This document shows, in pieces, positions 56,901-64,000 of a stretch of 64,000 nt of DNA. Numbering within the stretch: position 1 is the first letter of the stretch; the number at the start of each line of letters is the position of its first letter. Source of the stretch: Arenicola marina (Eukaryota > Annelida > Polychaeta > Arenicolidae); contig OZ025257.1 in assembly GCA_964019135.1 (NCBI GenBank), forward strand, positions 151,501 to 215,500, read 5' to 3'. Under the pieces are notes generated by a model. It did no database searches. It had not been told where the DNA came from and saw only the letters and a program-made list of their open reading frames with translations. A program made the translations under genes and the position numbers.

Positions 56901-59727
56901 AACGCACACACAGTCACACCACCTTCATCACCTCCTAGCTCCTTCCAGCCATCTACAAACAACGCACACACAGTCACACCACCTTCATCACCTCCTCCTT
57001 CCAGCCATCTACAACCAACGCACACACAGTCACACCACCGTCATCACCTCCTCCTTCCAGCCATCTGCAACCAACGCACACACAGTCACACCACCTTCAT
57101 CACCTCCTAGCTCCTTCCAGCCATCTACAACCAACGCACACACAGTCACACCACCTTCATCACCTTCTCCTTCCAGCCATCTACAACCAACGCACACACA
57201 GTCACACCACCTTCATCACCTTCTCCTTCCAGCCATCTGCAACCAACGCACACACAGTCACACCACCTTCATCACCTCCTAGCTCCTTCCAGCCATCTAC
57301 AAACAACGCACACACAGTCACACCACCTTCATCACCTCCTCCTTCCAGCCATCTACAACCAACGCACACACAGTCACACCACCGTCATCACCTCCTCCTT
57401 CCAGCCATCTGCAACCAACGCACACACAGTCACACCACCTTCATCACCTCCTAGCTCCTTCCAGCCATCTACAACCAACGCACACACAGTCACACCACCT
57501 TCATCACCTCCTAGCTCCTTCCAGCCATCTGCAACCAACGCACACACAGTCACACCACCTTCATCACCTCCTAGCTCCTTCCAGCCATCTACAACCAACG
57601 CACACACAGTCACACCACCTTCATCACCTCCTAGCTCCTTCCAGCCATCTGCAACCAACGCACACACAGTCACACCACCTTCATCACCTCCTCCTTCCAG
57701 CCATCTGCAACCAACGCACACACAGTCACACCACCTTCATCACCTCCTAGCTCCTTCCAGCCATCTACAACCAACGCAGACACAGTCACACCACCTTCAT
57801 CACCTCCTCCTTCCAGCCATGTGCAACCAACGCACACACAGTCACACCACCGTCATCACCTCCTCCTTCCAGCCATCTGCAACCAACGCACACACAGTCA
57901 CATCACCTTCATCACCTCCTAGCTCCTTCCAGCCATCTACAACCAACGCACACACAGTCACACCACCTTCATCACCTCCTAGCTCCTTCCAGCCATCTAC
58001 AACCAACGCAGACACAGTCACACCACCTTCATCACCTCCTCCTTCCAGCCATGTGCAACCAACGCACACACAGTCACACCACCGTCATCACCTCCTCCTT
58101 CCAGCCATCTGCAACCAACGCACACACAGTCACATCACCTTCATCACCTCCTAGCTCCTTCCAGCCATCTACAACCAACGCACACACAGTCACACCACCT
58201 TCATCACCTTCTCCTTCCAGCCATCTGCAACCAACGCACACACAGTCACACCACCTTCATCACCTCCTAGCTCCTTCCAGCCATCTACAACCAACGCACA
58301 CACAGTCACACCACCTTCATCACCTTCTCCTTCCAGCCATCTACAACCAACGCACACACAGTCACACCACCTTCATCACCTTCTCCTTCCAGCCATCTGC
58401 AACCAACGCACACATAGTCACACCTCCTTCATCACCACCTCCTTGCAGCTATCTGCAACCAACGCACACAGTCACGCTGTGTAAATAAAGGCATCACACA
58501 CCCGGCATCACACACCCAGCATCACACACCCGACATCACACACCCGGCATCGTACACCCGGCATCACACACCCGGCATCACACACCCGGCATCGCACACC
58601 CGACATCACACACCCGGGATCACACACCCGGCATCACACACCCAGCATCACACACCCGGCATCGTACACCCGGCATCACACACCCGGCATCACACACCCG
58701 GCATCGCACACCCGACATCACACACCCGGCATCACACACCCGGCATCACACACCCAGCATCACACACCCAGCATCACACACCCGACATCACACACCCGGC
58801 ATCGTACACCCGGCATCACACACCCGGCATCACACACCCGACATCACACACCCGGCATCACACACCCGGCATCGCACACCCGACATCACACACCCGGCAT
58901 CACACACCCGACATCACACACCCGGCATCACACACCCGACATCACACACCCGGCATCGCACACCCGACATCACACACCCGGCATCACACACCCGGCATCA
59001 CACACCCGGCATCACACACCCGACATCACACACCCGGCATCGCACACCCGGCATCACACACCCGGCATCACATACCCGGCATCACACACCCAGCACCACA
59101 CACCCGGCATCACACACCCGGCATCACACACCCGGCATCACACACCCGGCATCGCACACCCGGCATCACACACCCGGCATCACACACCCGGCATCTCACA
59201 CCCAGCATCACACACCCAGCATCACACACCCGACATCACACACCCGGCATCACACACCCGGCATCACACACCCGGTATCACACACCCGGCATCACACACC
59301 CGGCATCACACACCCGGCATCACACACCCGGCATCACACACCCGGCAAATATCGCAAGAGATATTGTTAATGTGAACGTTTGCTGCACTCTCGATGGAGT
59401 CAAACTGACAGGTCGTTCTTCCATGTTAATGCGAAGCAGCGAAGCATTGTTTTAACATAGCTCACTTATGACTCATCCCTACCATTTACCATAATAACAC
59501 TTTTCTTGGGCTCTAACAAGGAAAATGGACGGACAGACGCGACACACACACAGGAGTTATGTGAACTTATTAAGGTATTATAGAAGAACGTTTACAGACA
59601 GCTGGGAAGAATCACGTGACATACGAAGGTTCACTCTACTTACGGTCACACACCACAAACTTAGCCACGGTGTTCTTGTCGATAAACTGTTTGATGACAT
59701 TGTAACCAATCTTAAAGATTTTAGGCG
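50941..59727 (-). CDS. sec14l2-like: SEC14-like protein (SEC14L2/3/4 type), 3' five exons
   Basis: Exons in coding order: 59727-59644, 54648-54542, 53332-53184, 51657-51443, 51104-50941. Reading phase is continuous throughout, ending in TGA. The first two encode the end of the CRAL-TRIO lipid-binding domain (PKIFKIGYNVIKQFIDKNT; YYGGKATDPDGNPKVESK, compare human EYGGTMTDPDGNPKCKSK). The last three encode the GOLD domain (CYGGDVPKSFYRR, EVHRVPEDGMFFCESPGTYI). A final acidic tail is LDDDMNEDIHL. Family members bind hydrophobic ligands such as squalene, tocopherol or phosphoinositides in the cytosol. The N-terminal part of the CRAL-TRIO domain lies beyond 64000, so the gene is partial. All four complete introns have a splice-site minisatellite. 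Which of SEC14L2, 3 or 4 is closest cannot be told. Confidence 0.92.
51120..51450 (-). repeat. 22-bp donor-site minisatellite, last SEC14L intron, about 14 units
   Basis: On the minus strand the fourth listed exon ends CCCGGCACCT followed by GTAAGTAACGAG. The unit reads GACACCT followed by GTAAGTAACGAGACC and continues almost to the last exon's acceptor at 51105. Nearly all units keep CCT followed by GTAAGT. Confidence 0.94.
51855..53195 (-). repeat. 29-bp donor-site minisatellite, SEC14L GOLD intron, about 45 units
   Basis: On the minus strand the exon end ACGTCATCAG followed by GTGAGTGG is reiterated every 29 bp as GGACGTCATCAG followed by GTGAGTGG(T/G)G. The genuine donor is at 53183. Only a few copies lose the GTGAGT. 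Confidence 0.95.
53310..54415 (-). repeat. 53-bp acceptor-site minisatellite, SEC14L intron, about 20 units
   Basis: On the minus strand the genuine acceptor TACTCTGACAG (AG at 53334-53333) precedes GTATGCTATGGTGGAGATGT. Units repeat CTACTCTGACAG then ATATGTTATGGTGGAGATTT. Each unit thus holds an acceptor plus about 20 exon-derived bases. Confidence 0.94.
54612..58470 (-). repeat. 56/60-bp acceptor-site minisatellite, SEC14L intron, about 67 units
   Basis: On the minus strand each unit has GTGTGTGCGTTGGTTGCAG followed by exon bases ATGGCTGGAAGGAGGAGGTC then ATGAAGGTGG. The genuine junction is the one at 54649/54648, where the exon continues into GACCTGGACGTG. Two unit lengths alternate: 56 bp, and 60 bp with an extra AGCT. 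The 60-bp form is a multiple of three and leaves long open stretches. Confidence 0.96.
58490..59345. repeat. 14-bp minisatellite, SEC14L intron, about 61 units
   Basis: Units of CGGCATCACACACC with A/G and T variants (CGACATC, CAGCATC, GCATCGTACACC). Longer blocks of the same variant order recur, for example around 58550-58620 and 58665-58710. It follows the 56-bp acceptor array and ends about 300 bp from the exon at 59644. Confidence 0.95.
59346..59643. other. remaining intron sequence next to a SEC14L exon
   Basis: Unique sequence between the 14-bp array and the SEC14L exon. It contains the minus-strand donor GTAAGT at 59643-59638. Nothing else was recognised. Confidence 0.5.
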
Positions 59728-59917
59728 CTGAAAAAGAACGATTACAATAATGAGACTATGCGAAACTACATTCGTCATTTATTTTTCTAATTAAAATATT
59801 ACAATGTACTATAAGCATATAAGTCAACATCAATTGTTTAAACACTTACGTTTAGTAACTCTTCAACAGCACACTTCTTCTTATTGTGTCGATCGACTCT
59901 AATTATCACAGAGTAAC

Positions 59918-60050
59918 TCATCCATAGATATGTAAATCTATGGATAAGTTAATAAATATGTAAATCTATGGATGTGTTAATAGATATGTAAATCTATGGA
60001 TGAGTTAATAGATATGTATATCTATGAATGAGTTAATAGATATACACTCA
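59918..60050. repeat. AT-rich tandem repeat of about 34 bp, 4 units
   Basis: TAGATATGTAAATCTATGGA followed by TGAGTTAA recurs four times with small changes. It lies in the SEC14L intron just left of the 37-bp array. Confidence 0.8.
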
Positions 60051-60089
60051 TTATATCGATTAAGTCGTTAAGAGATATCGCCAGATGTT

Positions 60090-63000
60090 CCCTTATTTAT
60101 GATGACATGTTATCAGTACTCGCTGTAATGACGGGTCGCACCCATGTTATCAGTACTCGCCGTAATGACGGGTCGCACCCATGTTATCAGTACTCGCCGT
60201 GATGACGGATCTTACTCATGTTATCAGTACTCCCCGTGATGACGGATCTTACTCATGTTATCAGTACTCGCCGTGATGACGGGTCGTACCCATGTCATCA
60301 GTACTCGCCATGATAATGGGTCGTACCCATGTCATCAGTACTCGCCGTGATGACGGGTCGTACCCATGTTATCAGTACTCGCCGTGATGACGGGTCGTAC
60401 CCATGTCATCAGTACTCGCCATGATAATGGGTCGTACCCATGTCATCAATACTCGTCGTGATGACGGGTCTTACCCATGTCATCAGTACTCGCCGTGATG
60501 ACGGGTCGTACCCATGTCATCAGTACTCGTCGTGATGACGGGTCGTACCCATGTCATCAGTACTCGCCGTGATGACGGGTCTTACCCATGTCATCAGTAC
60601 TCGCCGTGATGACGGGTCGTACCCATGTCATCAGTACTCGTCGTGATGACGGGTCGTACCCATGTCATCAGTACTCGCCGTGATGACGGGTCTTACCCAT
60701 GTCATCAGTACTCGCCGTGATGACGGGTCGTACCCATGTCATCAGTACTCGCCGTGATGACGGGTCGTACCCATGTTATCAGTACTCGCCGTGATGACGG
60801 GTCGTACCCATGTCATCAGTACTCGCCATGATAATGGGTCGTACCCATGTCATCAATACTCGCCGTGATGACGGGTCGTACCCATGTCATCAGTACTCGC
60901 CGTGATGACGGGTCGTACCCATGTCATCAGTACTCGCCGTGATGACGGATCTTACCCATGTTATCAGTACTCCCCGTGATGACGGATCTTACTCATGTTA
61001 TCAGTACTCGCCGTGATGACGGGTCGTACCCATGTCATCAGTACTCGCCATGATAATGGGTCGTACCCATGTCATCAGTACTCGCCGTGATGACGGGTCG
61101 TACCCATGTTATCAGTACTCGCCGTGATGACGGGTCGTACCCATGTCATCAGTACTCGCCATGATAATGGGTCGTACCCATGTCATCAGTACTCGTCGTG
61201 ATGACGGGTCGTACCCATGTCATCAGTACTCGCCGTGATGACGGGTCGTACCCATGTCATCAGTACTCGCCGTGATGACGGGTCGTACCCATGTTATCAG
61301 TACTCCCCGTGATGACGGATCTTACTCATGTTATCAGTACTCGCCGTGATGACGGGTCGTACCCATGTCACCAGTACTCGCCATGATAATGGGTCGTACC
61401 CATGTCATCAGTACTCGCCGTGATGACGGGTCGTACCCATGTTATCAGTACTCGCCATGATAATGGGTCGTACCCATGTCATCAGTACTCGTCGTGATGA
61501 CGGGTCGTACCCATGTCATCAGTACTCGCCGTGATGACGGGTCGTACCCATGTCATCAGTACTCGCCGTGATGACGGGTCGTACCCATGTTATCAGTACT
61601 CGCCGTGATGACGGGTCGTACCCATGTCATCAGTACTCGCCGTGATGACGGGTCGTACCCATATTATCAGTACTCCCCGTGATGACGGATCTTACTCATG
61701 TTATCAGTACTCGCCGTGATGACGGGTCGTACCCATGTCATCAGTACTCGCCATGATAATGGGTCGTACCCATGTCATCAGTACTCGCCGTGATGACGGG
61801 TCGTACCCATGTTATCAGTACTCGCCGTGATGACGGGTCGTACCCATGTCATCAGTACTCGCCATGATAATGGGTCGTACCCATGTCATCAGTACTCGCC
61901 GTGATGACGGGTCGTACCCATGTTATCAGTACTCGCCGTGATGACGGGTCGTACCCATGTCATCAGTACTCGCCGTGATGACGGGTCGTACCCATGTTAT
62001 CAGTACTCGCCGTGATGACGGGTCGTACCCATGTCATCAGTACTCGCCATGATAATGGGTCGTACCCATGTCATCAGTACTCGCCGTGATGACGGGTCGT
62101 ACCCATGTCATCAGTACTCGCCGTGATGACGGGTCGTACCCATGTTATCAGTACTCGCCGTGATGACGGGTCGTACCCATGTTATCAGTACTCGCCGTGA
62201 TGACGGGTCGTACCCATGTCATCAGTACTCGCCATGATAATGGGTCGTACCCATGTCATCAGTACTCGCCGTGATGACGGGTCGTACCCATGTCATCAAT
62301 ACTCGTCGTGATGACGGGTCTTACCCATGTCATCAGTACTCGCCGTGATGACGGGTCGTACCCATGTCATCAGTACTCGCTGTAATGACGGGTCGCACCC
62401 ATGTCATCAGTACTCGCCGTGATGACGGGTCGTACCCATGTCATCAGTACTCGCCGTGATGACGGATCTTACCCATGTTATCAGTACTCCCCGTGATGAC
62501 GGATCTTACTCATGTTATCAGTACTCGCCGTGATGACGGGTCGTACCCATGTCATCAGTACTCGCCATGATAATGGGTCGTACCCATGTCATCAGTACTC
62601 GCCGTGATGACGGGTCGTACCCATGTTATCAGTACTCGCCGTGATGACGGGTCGTACCCATGTCATCAGTACTCGCCATGATAATGGGTCGTACCCATGT
62701 CATCAGTACTCGTCGTGATGACGGGTCGTACCCATGTCATCAGTACTCGCCGTGATGACGGGTCGTACCCATGTCATCAGTACTCGCCGTGATGACGGGT
62801 CGTACCCATGTTATCAGTACTCCCCGTGATGACGGATCTTACTCATGTTATCAGTACTCGCCGTGATGACGGGTCGTACCCATGTCACCAGTACTCGCCA
62901 TGATAATGGGTCGTACCCATGTCATCAGTACTCGCCGTGATGACGGGTCGTACCCATGTTATCAGTACTCGCCATGATAATGGGTCGTACCCATGTCATC

Positions 63001-64000
63001 AGTACTCGTCGTGATGACGGGTCGTACCCATGTCATCAGTACTCGCCGTGATGACGGGTCGTACCCATGTCATCAGTACTCGCCGTGATGACGGGTCGTA
63101 CCCATGTTATCAGTACTCGCCGTGATGACGGGTCGTACCCATGTCATCAGTACTCGCCGTGATGACGGGTCGTACCCATATTATCAGTACTCGCCATGAT
63201 AATGGGTCGTACCCATGTCATCAGTACTCGCCGTGATGACGGGTCGTACCCATGTCATCAGTACTCGCCGTGATGACGGGTCGTACCCATGTCATCAGTA
63301 CTCGCCGTGATGACGGGTCGTACCCATGTTATCAGTACTCGCCGTGATGACGGGTCGTACCCATGTCATCAGTACTCGCCGTGATGACGGGTCGTACCCA
63401 TGTCATCAGTACTCGCCGTGATGACGGGTCGTACCCATGTTATCAGTACTCGCCGTGATGACGGGTCGTACCCATGTCATCAGTACTCGCCGTGATGACG
63501 GGTCGCACCCATGTCATCAGTACTCGCCGTGATGACGGGTGGTACCCATGTTATTAGTACTCGCCGTGATGACGGGTCGTACCCATGTTATCAGTACTCG
63601 CCGTGATGACGGGTCGTACCCATGTTATCAGTACTCGCCGTGATGACGGGTCGTGCCCATGTCATCAGTACTCGCCGTGATGACGGGTCGCACCCATGTT
63701 ATCAGTACTCGCCGTGATGACGGGTCGTACCCATGTTATCAGTACTCGCCGTGATGACGGGTCGTACCCATGTCATCAGTACTCGCCGTGATGACGGGTC
63801 GCACCCATGTTATCAGTACTCGCCGTGATGACGGGTCGTACCCATGTCATCAGTACTCGCCGTGATGACGGGTCGCACCCATGTTATCAGTACTCGCCGT
63901 GATGACGGGTCGTACCCATGTCATCAGTACTCGCCGTGATGACGGGTCGCACCCATGTTATCAGTACTCGCCGTGATGACGGGTCGTACCCATGTCATCA
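60090..64000. repeat. 37-bp minisatellite running off the right edge, over 100 units
   Basis: Unit CATGTCATCAGTACTCGCCG plus TGATGACGGGTCGTACC. Common variants are CATGTTATCAG, GCCATGATAATGGGTCG and CCCCGTGATGACGGATCTTACT. Shared rare variants 1517 bp apart (41 units) show a large internal duplication. It lies upstream (5') of the SEC14L exon at 59727, in an intron whose other end is outside the window. Confidence 0.96.

Noticed and set aside
55299..57110. 603-residue plus-strand frame rich in His, Thr and Ser
   Set aside because: It is the antisense reading of the SEC14L acceptor array (56/60-bp units), with no start context or flanking gene.
23819..64000. Arrays as assembly artefacts
   Set aside because: Units carry many distinct variants in non-random block orders, and phases at exon edges are exact. 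Exact copy numbers may still be wrong.

Overview
This window is animal nuclear DNA with spliced genes, GT-AG (and one GC-AG) introns, LINE and DNA-transposon fossils, and a very heavy load of minisatellites. By my tally of array lengths, about half of the 64 kb is tandem repeat. The protein matches (KDM8/JMJD5, NEK11, a SEC14L2/3/4-type protein) and the minisatellites at exon edges suggest an invertebrate deuterostome, most likely a lancelet (Branchiostoma or a relative). The organism call is inference from style, not proof.

Layout. 0-5.8 kb: a 54-bp array, a small MITE-like element, a 31-bp array, an intronless-coding KDM8/JMJD5 gene on the minus strand (2982-4289), and a 28-bp array. 5.8-13.6 kb: three decayed MULE-superfamily transposase genes, all on the minus strand, with stops, frameshifts and missing parts. 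13.6-21.3 kb: mostly unassigned sequence with homopolymer runs, an inverted repeat and one dispersed repeat family. 21.36-46.78 kb: a complete 15-exon NEK11 gene on the plus strand. It was reconstructed exon by exon with continuous reading phase and encodes 655 residues; human NEK11 is about 645. 46.8-50.3 kb: the NEK11 3' region. 50.94-59.73 kb: the five 3'-most coding exons of a SEC14-like gene on the minus strand; its 5' exons lie beyond the right edge. 60.1-64.0 kb: a 37-bp array inside the next SEC14L intron.

The main observation is one repeated architecture. In ten of the eighteen complete introns of NEK11 and SEC14L, a minisatellite starts exactly at an exon-intron junction, and each unit carries a copy of that junction: some exon bases plus the splice site. 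Donors are amplified in NEK11 introns 3, 4, 8, 10, 11 and 13 and in two SEC14L introns. Acceptors are amplified in NEK11 intron 11 and in two SEC14L introns. NEK11 intron 11 has both of its ends amplified. The stop codons of both genes also sit in the first unit of an array. One MULE fossil has an array made of its own coding sequence. From memory, and unverified here, minisatellites spanning exon-intron boundaries were once described at an amphioxus Adh locus. The kind of element may therefore be known, but the extent here, the acceptor and stop-codon versions and the double-ended intron are worth study.

KDM8, NEK11 and SEC14L show no obvious shared pathway; they are simply neighbours. NEK11 and SEC14L converge, and their candidate poly(A) signals lie within about 40 bp of each other near 50.3 kb.
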